From NCBI GenBank assembly GCA_913061415.1, contig CAJXUD010000007.1, positions 62,001 to 126,000 of the forward strand: a stretch of 64,000 nt of DNA, in the 5' to 3' direction. This document shows, piece by piece, positions 35,801-45,637 of the stretch. The DNA comes from an uncultured Oleispira sp. (GTDB taxonomy: Bacteria > Pseudomonadota > Gammaproteobacteria > Pseudomonadales > Oceanobacteraceae). Within the stretch, counting starts at the first letter, position 1. Each line of letters starts with the position of its first letter. The translations under genes were made by a program, and so were the position numbers. The notes beneath the pieces are model-generated. The model ran no database searches, was not told where the DNA came from, and saw only the letters and a program-made list of their open reading frames with translations.

Positions 35801-36660
35801 TCTTGGCGCAGAGCTATACGCCCAGCAATGGCATCGTCCAGCTGATCTAAGAGCTTTTGTTTATCAGCGCCCAAAGTCCCTTTAAGAGTAACGTAGTTAG
35901 ACGCATGATCGCTGCGGAAAACCGTATTGTCTAATTCAAGGGTTTCAATAAGGTGTCGCATTTCCATAAATAAAGTACGCTGATCAGGTAGCTCGTATTC
36001 ACCCTTAAAGCCTTCACGTACGCGCTCGTCACCCATGGGGTAGCTAACCACAAGCGTTGATAAGAAGTCAGGCTGAGCTTCATTCATCAATCGAGCCGAG
36101 TTTTCAGCATGCTGCTGGCTATATTTCATGCCGCCCATGCCATTTAAAATCATCACAGACGTTTTAATGCCCGCTTCTTTCAACTTAACCAAGGCGCTCA
36201 ATGTTGACTCGTAAGTCTCGCCTTTATTGATGAATTCAAGAATTTCATCATCACCACTTTCAGCGCCTACGTAAGCCATACCAAACCCAAGCTCTTGTAG
36301 CTGTTTAAGATCTTCAACGGTTTTTTTACGAATATTGCGCGGCAAGCAATAACTGCTAACGCGTTTAACCCAAGGCATATATTTTTTGATGGCGGTTAAG
36401 ATTTCAACCAAGCGACGAATAGGCAAAACCAGAGCATCGCCATCGGCTAGGAACACCTTTTCAAATTGTGGACCTGCGGCTGCGGCCTTCTTAATTTCAG
36501 CCAAAGTTTCATCTTCTGGCTTAGCTTTAAATTTCTTTTGTGGCTGGGTATACATGTCACAGAATGTGCATTTATTCCATGAACAACCATTGGTCACCTG
36601 AAGGATTAGCGATCGTCCTTCACTCGGTGGACGAAATACCGGCTCAACGTAATTCAGCAT
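35782..36660 (-). CDS. Radical SAM protein
   Basis: NGCSWNKCTFCDMY CxxxCxxC-type motif near N-terminus; LADGDALVLP. Confidence 0.9.
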   Translation of the reverse strand: MLNYVEPVFRPPSEGRSLILQVTNGCSWNKCTFCDMYTQPQKKFKAKPEDETLAEIKKAAAAGPQFEKVFLADGDALVLPIRRLVEILTAIKKYMPWVKRVSSYCLPRNIRKKTVEDLKQLQELGFGMAYVGAESGDDEILEFINKGETYESTLSALVKLKEAGIKTSVMILNGMGGMKYSQQHAENSARLMNEAQPDFLSTLVVSYPMGDERVREGFKGEYELPDQRTLFMEMRHLIETLELDNTVFRSDHASNYVTLKGTLGADKQKLLDQLDDAIAGRIALRQEWQRGL

Positions 36661-36751
36661 GATTTATTACCCATAAAAGTATCAGGATATTTTACAGGAA
36701 AGAGAATAGCTTTGTCTCATTGGCTTAACGGTTATTCAAAAGCTGAATTGA

Positions 36752-37654
36752 TCAAGTTTTACTAAAATTGACTTTATTCACGGCGTATCGAATCAACTGC
36801 TGCATTGAAACAGAGAATAAGCGTGGAAATAAACGTGATATCAGAATCAAAGATTTTGCATTCATACTTGGAATGATCATCCACTTCCCCGCCTCAATAC
36901 CTTTAAAAATTTGATCGCAGGCGACATCTGGCTGCATGGAGCCGGCAAATTTTTTCAATTCAAGAGATACAGGATCACCGCTGGCGTGCTCTACGGCAAC
37001 CATAGGAGTTTTCACTTCAGGAGGGCAAATGCACGATACGTTTATACCTTTGTGTTCATATTCATAGCGCAACGTCGTCGCTAAGCCCACAACGCCAAAC
37101 TTGGATGCACCATAAGCGCTGTAGCCATAATTGCTGATCAAACCCGCAACCGAGGCTATTAAAGCAATACGAGAGCCGGGTTTCATTAAGGGCAATACAG
37201 CCGAAGCAAAATTGAAGCTGCCGTTAAGATTCACGTCAATGATGTGCTTAAACGCCTCAGATGTCGTATTCTCTAGGGTTTTATTAATTAAAATTCCGGC
37301 GGAATTAATCGCCAAGTCTGGCGGACCGTACTGCTCAACCGCAGTGCTAACCGATTGCTTAACCTCTTCCGCCACCGTGATGTTGGTGGTTAAAAACAAA
37401 CAGCCTGCATGGTTGTTTTTAGCACTCTCAGCCAAGGTGTTTTGCTGCTCATCGGTAATACTTAAATCGAGTATGGTAACGCTTGCGCCTTGTTTTAAAT
37501 AACGAATAGCAAGACCAAAGCCCAAGCCACTACCGCCACCAGTGATAATGACATGCTTCTGGCGAGAGCTGGACTTGGCGTGTTTTCTATTTTTCTTATT
37601 ATCTTTCATATTGTCTTTCATATTAAAATGTCTTTCATGTTGAATGCTCAGCAT
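36752..37654 (-). CDS. SDR family oxidoreductase (start may be the internal MKDNMKDN)
   Basis: VIITGGGSGLGFGLAIRYLKQG (TGxxxGxG), NSAGI, SAYGASKFGVVG (YxxxK). Confidence 0.92.
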   Translation of the reverse strand: MLSIQHERHFNMKDNMKDNKKNRKHAKSSSRQKHVIITGGGSGLGFGLAIRYLKQGASVTILDLSITDEQQNTLAESAKNNHAGCLFLTTNITVAEEVKQSVSTAVEQYGPPDLAINSAGILINKTLENTTSEAFKHIIDVNLNGSFNFASAVLPLMKPGSRIALIASVAGLISNYGYSAYGASKFGVVGLATTLRYEYEHKGINVSCICPPEVKTPMVAVEHASGDPVSLELKKFAGSMQPDVACDQIFKGIEAGKWMIIPSMNAKSLILISRLFPRLFSVSMQQLIRYAVNKVNFSKT

Positions 37655-37698
37655 GGCTGCTCAAGCTGATCGTAAGTAATTTGTGTGAAAAAACTGAA

Positions 37699-39543
37699 TT
37701 ATTGGTTTTCAGATAAAGTCAGACAAATTAACTTACCTCGTCCACCTTCGATGGCTGAAGAAGGTAGATTTGCATTACTGGTACATACTTCGCCCTCTGG
37801 AGTAAATATGAAATCACGAATAAAGGTGACCCGTGTCGGGCTAGGGTAAGCCATGAACGTTTCTTCTTCTGGGTTGAAACGTAAGATACGATCCGACATA
37901 TTGGCGGCAATCCACACATGTTGTGTATTGGGTTCAATGCCAACCGCATACGGGGTTTCATATTCACCTTCGGCCAATAAGGGTAATTTATAATCTTTCA
38001 CGAATGTTTTGCTGCGTGTATCAAATTTCATTAATACGCCACTTTCAAAGGAGGGTATCCAAAGCGAGCCATCTTTTGCGAAGCGTAAGCGACGCGGTGA
38101 GGGATATGGGGTTTTAAATTCTGTTATCTCCCCAGTTACTGGATCGATTTTTCCGATGTAACCGGAATACAGCTTGGAGTACCAAATGGTGCCATCAATC
38201 GGGCTGATATCAATCCCGTAAGGCAGATTTAATACTTCTCGCCCTTCACCACTCACCTTGTGATGCGACAAAGCAACATGCATATCTTCCTTACCAAACC
38301 ATGAAGCAACTTTAAGAATAGAGGGCAAGAAAGCATCGGATATCCAGCGCCAAAAGCCATTAGAAGGCAAATCAATTAAAGTAATTTGTTTCGTTTCTAT
38401 ATTCATCCGCCCTACTTGATTGGATAACGCTACGGTAAACCAAAGTTCACCGTTATTATCAAAGCGCAATGTATGTGGATAAATCGCATCTTTGCCAATG
38501 GTAATGAATTCAGTTTCACGTGTTTTAGGGTCGATAATACCTATTTCAGCTGCAAGTGAATTGGTGGTATACAGCTTTTCATCAGGGCCAATAACAATGG
38601 AATGTGGACCATGATAAGCCTGAAAAGTGCCTAGTGGCGCGACGGCACCAGAGAACATTCCACCTAGAGGCAGGTCATTCGCAGGCCACTGAATATGATC
38701 AATCTCATTGGTTTTTCTGTCTAATATCCAAATTTTATCAGCGCTCATATCGACGCCGTAAATTAACCCATCTTTGCCAATTTCAACGTCATGTACATAG
38801 TTCACTGGGCCGCCGAATGACCATTCTCGCCAAACGGACCCAGGCAGCTGAGGGTGCATTGAGCGAGTTCGTAATGCCTCAATAGCCTTGCCATCAAAAT
38901 TGCTGGCCAAGGTTTCAGCGAAAGCTGTTTCATTCTCCCAAGTGACCAGTGCGCCATAACCTTGCATGCGCTTAATAACTTGCGTCCATTGCTCTTCTGT
39001 TTTTGGAGCTCGGGTGGTGCTATTGCCAATCTGATGGCAAAAATGACATTGACTTATAAAGTCTTGCTTGGTTTTGGAATCGTCCCACTTTACCGATGAT
39101 GCATGTGCACTGGCGGTTAGGCGCTCAGAAATTTTAATGGGATCATTAAGTGTATGAACTTGTAATATTTGATGTGCTAATTGACCTGCAGAAATGTCTA
39201 TTTCATGGTCTAAAAAAGCGGCCCCAGCCCTTGCGCGAAGTGTTAAAGGTGGCACTAATGAATCTTCTTCAAGCGCCCACTTACCGTGATCATCGGTGTA
39301 GTGCGTTATACTCACGCCGCGACTGTCGGTAACGGTAACCATCGCCCCCGCAATAGGCTGACTTTGCGGGCTTTCATCTTCTGAAGAATTTAGATTATTA
39401 AGTAACACAGCCCCTGAAACTCGGCTGTGGGAAGTACTGGTCGATGTACTTGTAACATCAGCCAGTGCCAAATGGGTTGATAGCATTAAAATGCTTAAAC
39501 TAAATATCTTTTTATTGTTATTTATTTCTTTTAGTACAGTCAT
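37699..39543 (-). CDS. Secreted multidomain protein: carboxypeptidase-regulatory-like domain, c-type heme motif, Vgb/SMP-30-like beta-propeller
   Basis: Signal peptide; VSGAVLLNN...GAMVTVTDSRGVSITHYTDDHGKW; FISQCHFCHQIGN; repeated propeller blades (YPHTLRFDNNGELWFTVALSNQVGRMN, SPRRLRFAKDGSLWIPSFESGVLMKFD). Confidence 0.8.
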   Translation of the reverse strand: MTVLKEINNNKKIFSLSILMLSTHLALADVTSTSTSTSHSRVSGAVLLNNLNSSEDESPQSQPIAGAMVTVTDSRGVSITHYTDDHGKWALEEDSLVPPLTLRARAGAAFLDHEIDISAGQLAHQILQVHTLNDPIKISERLTASAHASSVKWDDSKTKQDFISQCHFCHQIGNSTTRAPKTEEQWTQVIKRMQGYGALVTWENETAFAETLASNFDGKAIEALRTRSMHPQLPGSVWREWSFGGPVNYVHDVEIGKDGLIYGVDMSADKIWILDRKTNEIDHIQWPANDLPLGGMFSGAVAPLGTFQAYHGPHSIVIGPDEKLYTTNSLAAEIGIIDPKTRETEFITIGKDAIYPHTLRFDNNGELWFTVALSNQVGRMNIETKQITLIDLPSNGFWRWISDAFLPSILKVASWFGKEDMHVALSHHKVSGEGREVLNLPYGIDISPIDGTIWYSKLYSGYIGKIDPVTGEITEFKTPYPSPRRLRFAKDGSLWIPSFESGVLMKFDTRSKTFVKDYKLPLLAEGEYETPYAVGIEPNTQHVWIAANMSDRILRFNPEEETFMAYPSPTRVTFIRDFIFTPEGEVCTSNANLPSSAIEGGRGKLICLTLSENQ

Positions 39544-39703
39544 GCTTCTTACTCTTGATATTCGTTTTACTAGCTCATTATTTTTTTACTCATCATATAG
39601 TATAAGAATAGGATGTCCTCCCTTGCTTTGACAGGCCAAATGGTTCATTTAGCCTGCCAGATTAAGTTTAATTTGCGGATGCCCTAGAGGGCAAATGATG
39701 CGA

Positions 39704-41362
39704 TTAAAGAGTGGGGATGATTAAGTCTGACTGTGCACCACGCTGAAATTCAAGATCAATGACATAGCCTTTCTTTGTGGTGGGCTCATACTCAATGTCT
39801 TGACTGTCTAGGGCCAACACTACTTTATGCCCTGCGGGTACATTGTAGGCAATGGTCGTCATATCAAAGGTTAAGCGCTGTTTTTTACCCTTTTGTGCAA
39901 CCGGCAACGTTTTTGCACCGTGGGTAATCAGTGTCGCAAGACCACTGGTTGACATATCGTAAAGGTAAGCCATTACCTGAATAGTGTCCGCGTGAGGTTT
40001 AACCTGAACACTAATACTGGGTGTACCACGAATCTGCATGGTTTCCGTTAATCTTGCGGAATTATAATAAAGCGAATTAAGCGGAGATGATAACGGTACA
40101 CTGGCTACTACAGGCACATCCAGCTGACCTAAAAGTTCAGAAAAAAGCGGAACTCCGGAAGTAAATAAAGAGTCCAGTTGCGTATGATAGCTGTTTTTAC
40201 GAGATCGCCACTTACTATACTCATAGGTCTCTAAATCACCACTATCAAACAGTTTGCGTGGATGTAAGAAGTAACGCGTATTTTGCACTTCTGCGATTGG
40301 GAATTCATCGAATCCTTCAAGCTTATCGGTAAACTTAACCTTCATCTGTACAGGCTTAGCACTGGCGATATCGGTTTGTTTGCCCTTTAAGTGAAGATCA
40401 AACCATTGATACGTATTGTTCCACATTAGGTTGTCGCCAATACCGGTTAGGCTGGGCAAAACTTCTGCCGAAGCATGTGTGCCTGGTAGTAAATCAATGT
40501 GTTTTGGCACGGTTAGCTGGCTAAATAAATCAAGGACGGTATTGGGCTGAAATAAATTATCGCCATACGCCTTGCCTAAATAAATCGCAGCGCCATTAGC
40601 ATTCAGCTGATCAACATAATTAATCGGTGAGCGAATAGCAGCCCAGTCCAAAATTGCAGGGATTGCGGCTAAATTTTGCTTTTTTAGATCATCCCAGTGC
40701 TGATTCAAAATAGGGTCTGGTTTTGCCAGCAAATCACCCAGCAAGGTTAAAAACTCCCCCCAAGCTCTACGAGGGGTTTTTTCACCATAAAGTGCATCAC
40801 CTAAATCTCCCCAGGCACTCATGGCTGAAACCGCAGAAATTCGATCGTCAGCCGCCGCACCCAATAAACTGATGCCAGCGCCATATGAAATGCCCGCTGT
40901 GCCAAGCGCGCTAGGATCTACTGGGTAGTTGGCAATGAGATAATCAACCACGCGAGAGAAATCATCGACGTCTTTGGGCCCCGCCGTATCCACTAGCCCG
41001 CCAGAAGTTCCCCAGCCACGAGATGCATAACTTAAAACGATATACCCCTCCTTTGCCAGGTCTTCAGCTTGTTCTAAGTATTGATATTCGGTCATGGCCC
41101 AGCTGTTAATGAAAATGATAGCGGGTGCTAATCCATTTAGCTCGGTCGGAACAAAGATATTGGCCGATAGTGAGATACCATCGCTTGCGGTAATCACAAT
41201 ATCATCATCCGTGGTGAACGCATCTGACTCAGGGAAAACTCCTTGATTAAAAATACCTGAGACAAAATTTAGAATGGGAATTAACCTACCTTCAGAGTAA
41301 GCCAAGGGAGAGCTCATCATGAGCGCGCTCATGCTGAGTAATAACAGTATTTTTTTAAACAT
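39704..41362 (-). CDS. CocE/NonD (X-Pro dipeptidyl-peptidase S15-type) secreted alpha/beta hydrolase
   Basis: Signal peptide; LSANIFVPTELNGLAPAIIFINSWAMTEYQY; GTAGISYGAGISLL nucleophile elbow; C-terminal jelly-roll region. Confidence 0.85.
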   Translation of the reverse strand: MFKKILLLLSMSALMMSSPLAYSEGRLIPILNFVSGIFNQGVFPESDAFTTDDDIVITASDGISLSANIFVPTELNGLAPAIIFINSWAMTEYQYLEQAEDLAKEGYIVLSYASRGWGTSGGLVDTAGPKDVDDFSRVVDYLIANYPVDPSALGTAGISYGAGISLLGAAADDRISAVSAMSAWGDLGDALYGEKTPRRAWGEFLTLLGDLLAKPDPILNQHWDDLKKQNLAAIPAILDWAAIRSPINYVDQLNANGAAIYLGKAYGDNLFQPNTVLDLFSQLTVPKHIDLLPGTHASAEVLPSLTGIGDNLMWNNTYQWFDLHLKGKQTDIASAKPVQMKVKFTDKLEGFDEFPIAEVQNTRYFLHPRKLFDSGDLETYEYSKWRSRKNSYHTQLDSLFTSGVPLFSELLGQLDVPVVASVPLSSPLNSLYYNSARLTETMQIRGTPSISVQVKPHADTIQVMAYLYDMSTSGLATLITHGAKTLPVAQKGKKQRLTFDMTTIAYNVPAGHKVVLALDSQDIEYEPTTKKGYVIDLEFQRGAQSDLIIPTL

Positions 41363-41638
41363 TCTGTGTGCCTTCTTATTGTTTTTATAATGTATTTTTT
41401 TTGGTATTACTTTCCTTTCATACTTCTTTAATGCTCCTTTCTCATGCCTAATAAATAGGTATGATCTTCAATACTAGTAGGCATCAGTATTTCTATTTTT
41501 TATCACAGGCCACGTTTTTGTTTTAATAGGACAATGAAAAGTATAATGAAGTACTCTGTATGGATTTTAGAAGAGAGAATTGGTATGTTTTAACGCTGAT
41601 GACTCATAATCACTACCACACCCTCTGAGAGATACTAA

Positions 41639-42667
41639 ATGTCAGCTATTCGCGCGCCTGGCCTAGGTCGCGGCAGTATTTCTGCCCTTATTCGTCACGC
41701 TAACGCGCACTCGTTACCGTTATCACTCTGCTTGGCGGAAACCAAGCTTAAACATAACTTTAATAAGCTTGTTGAAGATCCTACGCCCGAGCAAGAAATA
41801 ATGTTAATCGAAAATCTTATTCGTGAGCAGGGCCAGCCCTTCCGTAATGGTTTCGCGGTAGGTCTAAACTATGAGGTGGGAGACTTGGGAGTATTAGGCT
41901 TGGCATTAATGTCGAGCAAAGATGCCACGCATGCTGCTGAAATTGGCGTACGTTATTTAAACCTAGCGTTTAATTTCACACAATTTAGCCTTCAGCAAGA
42001 GGATGGCAAATTGACGATGACTTGGCATATCACAAAAAATTACTCAGAGCCGGTACGACAATTCTTAATTGCTAGAGATATGGGAATTATTCATTTTTTA
42101 TATCGACACCTCAATTCAGAGTCTGACACACTGTTCTTTCATAAGGTCGGGGTTAGTTTTGATTATTTGGCAGGTATGGATGATGCCAGTAAAGCTTTTG
42201 GCTGTGGTGTGCATTATAACCAAGACTCTACTTATATAATGTCAGAGCTTATTTACCTACAAGCGGTCCCGCCGTTTTCAAATCCTATTAATGCTCAAAT
42301 TATCGAAGATACGTACTTTAGGAATCTAAATAAGCACGAAGTCAGTTTGACTCAAAAAATAAAACAAACGCTCATCATAGGCTCAAGTACAAACATTCAA
42401 AAAAATGACATTGCTAACCAATATCACTTATCAGAAAGAACGCTTTCTCGTCGCTTAAAAGACGAAGGCACTCATTGGAGAAGGTTGTTGAGCGAGGCGC
42501 GTATTGAAAAAGCCGAATTACTATTGAAGAACAGTAATGATTCCATTCAGAGTGTGTGTGAACAGGTAGGTTTCGCGAATCTAAGTTCTTTTTGTCATGC
42601 ATTTCAAAAAGGCAATACAATGACGCCAACAGAATATAGAAGGAAAATTGCTAAGAAACTCGTTTAA
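41639..42667 (+). CDS. AraC family transcriptional regulator with arabinose-binding-like N-terminal domain
   Basis: C-terminal HTH: LSERTLSRRLKDEGTHWRRLLSEARIEKAELLLKNSNDSIQSVCEQVGFANLSSFCHAFQKGNTMTPTEYRR. Confidence 0.92.
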   Translation: MSAIRAPGLGRGSISALIRHANAHSLPLSLCLAETKLKHNFNKLVEDPTPEQEIMLIENLIREQGQPFRNGFAVGLNYEVGDLGVLGLALMSSKDATHAAEIGVRYLNLAFNFTQFSLQQEDGKLTMTWHITKNYSEPVRQFLIARDMGIIHFLYRHLNSESDTLFFHKVGVSFDYLAGMDDASKAFGCGVHYNQDSTYIMSELIYLQAVPPFSNPINAQIIEDTYFRNLNKHEVSLTQKIKQTLIIGSSTNIQKNDIANQYHLSERTLSRRLKDEGTHWRRLLSEARIEKAELLLKNSNDSIQSVCEQVGFANLSSFCHAFQKGNTMTPTEYRRKIAKKLV

Positions 42668-42725
42668 TGTCTTTAGAAAAAAGTACAAAGTATAAAAAAG
42701 GAGAGATTTATAATCGTAGTAAAGA

Positions 42726-42812
42726 TGGTACCCGGGGCCGGACTTGAACCGGCACAGCCTTGCGGCCGGGGGATTTTAAGTCCCCTGTGTCTACCAATTC
42801 CACCACCCGGGC
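42726..42812 (-). tRNA. tRNA-Leu (anticodon TAA), encoded CCA
   Basis: Reverse strand gcccgggtggtggaattggtagacacaggggacTTAAaatcccc...ggttcaagtccggccccgggtacca; cloverleaf readable. Confidence 0.95.
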
Positions 42813-42855
42813 ATCGAATGTTAGCTTGCGCTAAAAGATCTTACGATCTTGAGGA

Positions 42856-42929
42856 TGGAGGCGTGACCCGGAGTCGAACCGGGCTACGTGGATTTGCAAT
42901 CCAGTGCATAACCGCTTTGCTATCACGCC
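42856..42929 (-). tRNA. tRNA-Cys (anticodon GCA), encoded CCA
   Basis: Reverse strand ggcgtgatagcaaagcggttatgcactggattGCAaatccacgtagcccggttcgactccgggtcacgcctcca. Confidence 0.95.
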
Positions 42930-42971
42930 TTCCTGTATCTATATGCCACTTTAAAATGGTAAGTTTTAAAA

Positions 42972-43047
42972 TGGAGCGGAAAAGGAGACTCGAACTCCCG
43001 ACCCCAACCTTGGCAAGGTTATGCTCTACCAACTGAGCTATTTCCGC
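42972..43047 (-). tRNA. tRNA-Gly (anticodon GCC), encoded CCA
   Basis: Reverse strand gcggaaatagctcagttggtagagcataaccttGCCaaggttggggtcgggagttcgagtctccttttccgctcca. Confidence 0.95.
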
Positions 43048-43223
43048 AAAATACTTGATATTTAATCTGATCTCTCAGTTTGTTCTAGCGGGTTGATGTT
43101 GCTTTCCCCTTGAACTTGGTGCGTATTATGGCGAATTTTAAAAACCTGTCAACAGCTTTTTCCTTTATTTTTAAATAACTTACGAGTTTTTTAAAAAAAT
43201 ATGGAAAGTTGATTAAGTATTAA

Positions 43224-43772
43224 TCATTTCTCCATTAATTGAGGCCATGCAGCTCGTAAATATTGCATCATGGACCAAACTGTTAGGATTGCGGCTGCAT
43301 ATAACCCGATCATTCCTAGAATTCCCATCCAGTGGTCATCTGCAAACCCCATCACCATGGTGATCGATGACATCTGGACGAGTGTTTTAACTTTGCCTAT
43401 ATAAGATACCGCAACTTCAGCGCTCTGCCCCAGCTCCGCCATCCATTCTCGCAGTGCAGAGATGACAACCTCCCTGCCGATAATAATAAGTGCTGGAAGG
43501 GTCAACAGAAGTGAGTTGTAGTGTTCTATTAATAGAGCCAGTGCAATTACAACACTAAGTTTATCAGCTACTGGGTCCAAGAAAGCCCCCAATGGTGTTG
43601 ATTGGTTCAGTTTTCTAGCTAAGTAGCCATCAAAGAAATCAGTAAAAGATGCAATCATAAACACCCATGCTGCGATGTAGTGTGCATTATCGGCCGGCCA
43701 CTGGTAATAGCAAAAAACCATTACTGGGATCATGATAATGCGGGACATGGTGATTATATTGGGTAAATTCAT
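43224..43772 (-). CDS. pgsA: CDP-diacylglycerol--glycerol-3-phosphate 3-phosphatidyltransferase
   Basis: MNLPNIITMSRIIMIPVMV; ASFTDFFDGYLARKLNQSTPLGAFLDPVADKL (CDP-alcohol phosphatidyltransferase motif). Confidence 0.94.
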   Translation of the reverse strand: MNLPNIITMSRIIMIPVMVFCYYQWPADNAHYIAAWVFMIASFTDFFDGYLARKLNQSTPLGAFLDPVADKLSVVIALALLIEHYNSLLLTLPALIIIGREVVISALREWMAELGQSAEVAVSYIGKVKTLVQMSSITMVMGFADDHWMGILGMIGLYAAAILTVWSMMQYLRAAWPQLMEK

Positions 43773-43798
43773 AGTGTCTCTTAATTTAAAACTGACAA

Positions 43799-45625
43799 TT
43801 AGTCTTTTAGTTCGTTGTTTAATGCGGCATGTATATCGCTCGCAAGGCCTATGCTAATACCAGCGACCTTTGTGATTTCATCGATCGAGGCCCCTTTTAA
43901 AGTGCTCATACTACCAAAATGTCGCAGTAATTCACGCCTTCTTTTTGCGCCTATTCCAGGAATAGCTTCGAGTCCAGATACGGTCCGTGCTTTTGCGCGT
44001 TGTTTTCTATGCCCCGTGATTGCAAAGCGGTGAGCCTCATCCCTAACCTCTTGAAGCTGAAGGAATCCCCTATCATGCTGATTGGGTAAAATTGGAACTG
44101 ATTCTCCTTGTGGCCAAAGAAATTCCCAGCCAGCCTTACGTGTTTCACCTTTTGAAATACCTATTATCAAAACATCCGACACAGCGAGCTCCGTGAGTGC
44201 GCTATGTGCTTGATTAACTTGGCCTTGAGCGCCATCGATCAATAATACATCGGGGTAGTCTTGTTGTTCTTTTAAACGTGAAAAGTGTCGGAAAACGGCC
44301 TGCCTAATGGCTGCGTAATCATCTCCTGCCGTAACATCCTTGATATTAAATCTGCGGTAAAGGTCTTTTCGTGCGCCCTTTTGATCAGCGACTACACAAG
44401 AGGCTACTGTTGCCTCCCCCTTAGAATGACTAATGTCGAAACATTCAATGCGATTAGGAGGCTTATCTAATTCAAATAAAGCTTGGACTGCCTGAAAGCG
44501 CTCGAAGTAGGCATTTTTCTCTAATGACTTACTGGTTGCGGCGTTAATCGCATTTTCTTGTGTCATTTTTAGCCACTTTCGCTTATCTGCTCGTGGCTGC
44601 TGTAACCAATAGCATGGCTTTAGGCTAACTTCATTAATGGCCGCGAGAAGAATTTCTCCTGACTCCTGGTCTAGCTCGACAAGGACTTGATCAGGGAAGC
44701 CATTGCCAGGATTTCCAGAAAGGTAGTATTGCGCAAGCATCTCTTTAAGGACAGCGTCCTCTTCTTCATCGAGCTTATTGTCTGGAAAGTAGCTTTTGCT
44801 ATTAATTAGAGTTCCTTCTCGGAAACTCAAGCGCTGAATGCAGATACTGCCTTTGCTATTATGGCTTGCCCAGCAATCAACACTGCCTTTCTCTGTGCTT
44901 ACGTACTGTTTTTCTTGTAGGGTGCGTAGGTGCAGCAGCTGATCTCGAATCTCTCCTGCTCGCTCAAACAACAGCTGCTTAGCCGCCTCTTCCATCTGCT
45001 GCTCTAGTTCTTTTATAAGAACGCTACTTTTGCCCTGCAAGAAAAGAATCGCATTATCAATATCGTGCTGATAGTCCTCTGCGCCAATGTGCTTAACACA
45101 CGGCGCGCTGCAACGTTTTATTTGGTACTGCAGGCAGGGACGGCTGCGATTACTGAAATATGAGTCTTCACAGTTTCTGAGTTTAAATATTCTTTGCAGG
45201 TAGCTTAAACTTTCTTTAACGGCGTAGGCGTTTGGGTAGGGGCCGAAGTATTGGCCGCTCTTTACTTTCTGTCCACGGCGATAAGCAATGAGTGGGTATT
45301 TGTGCTTGCTTATGTAAATGTAAGGATAGGATTTATCATCTTTAAGTAGAATATTGTACTGTGGGCGATGCTTTTTTATCAGGGTTTGTTCGAGAATAAG
45401 TGCTTCGGTTTCACTTTGAGTAATGATCACTTCAATGCGAAATATTCGAGCAACCAAAGCAAGCGTCTTGTTGTTTAAGCCTCTTGCCCGAAAATAGCTG
45501 GATACACGCTGCTTCAGGTTTTTTGCTTTACCGACGTAGATTAGCTCACCCTTTTCATCAAACATCTGATAAACCCCTGTGCGCTGGGTTAGGTTTTCTA
45601 AAAAGGATGCAGCATCAAATGACAT
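43799..45625 (-). CDS. uvrC: Excinuclease ABC subunit C
   Basis: GVYQMFDEKGELIYVGKAKNLKQRVSSYF GIY-YIG; IECFDISHSKGEATVASCVV; C-terminal HhH IPGIGAKRRRELLRHFGS. Confidence 0.96.
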   Translation of the reverse strand: MSFDAASFLENLTQRTGVYQMFDEKGELIYVGKAKNLKQRVSSYFRARGLNNKTLALVARIFRIEVIITQSETEALILEQTLIKKHRPQYNILLKDDKSYPYIYISKHKYPLIAYRRGQKVKSGQYFGPYPNAYAVKESLSYLQRIFKLRNCEDSYFSNRSRPCLQYQIKRCSAPCVKHIGAEDYQHDIDNAILFLQGKSSVLIKELEQQMEEAAKQLLFERAGEIRDQLLHLRTLQEKQYVSTEKGSVDCWASHNSKGSICIQRLSFREGTLINSKSYFPDNKLDEEEDAVLKEMLAQYYLSGNPGNGFPDQVLVELDQESGEILLAAINEVSLKPCYWLQQPRADKRKWLKMTQENAINAATSKSLEKNAYFERFQAVQALFELDKPPNRIECFDISHSKGEATVASCVVADQKGARKDLYRRFNIKDVTAGDDYAAIRQAVFRHFSRLKEQQDYPDVLLIDGAQGQVNQAHSALTELAVSDVLIIGISKGETRKAGWEFLWPQGESVPILPNQHDRGFLQLQEVRDEAHRFAITGHRKQRAKARTVSGLEAIPGIGAKRRRELLRHFGSMSTLKGASIDEITKVAGISIGLASDIHAALNNELKD

Positions 45626-45637
45626 AGTAAGATCTAG

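Noticed and set aside
42725-43036. 103-aa ORF (MVPGAGLEPAQPCGRG...) across tRNA genes
   Set aside because: Classic artefact translation of antisense tRNA-Leu/Cys/Gly sequence.
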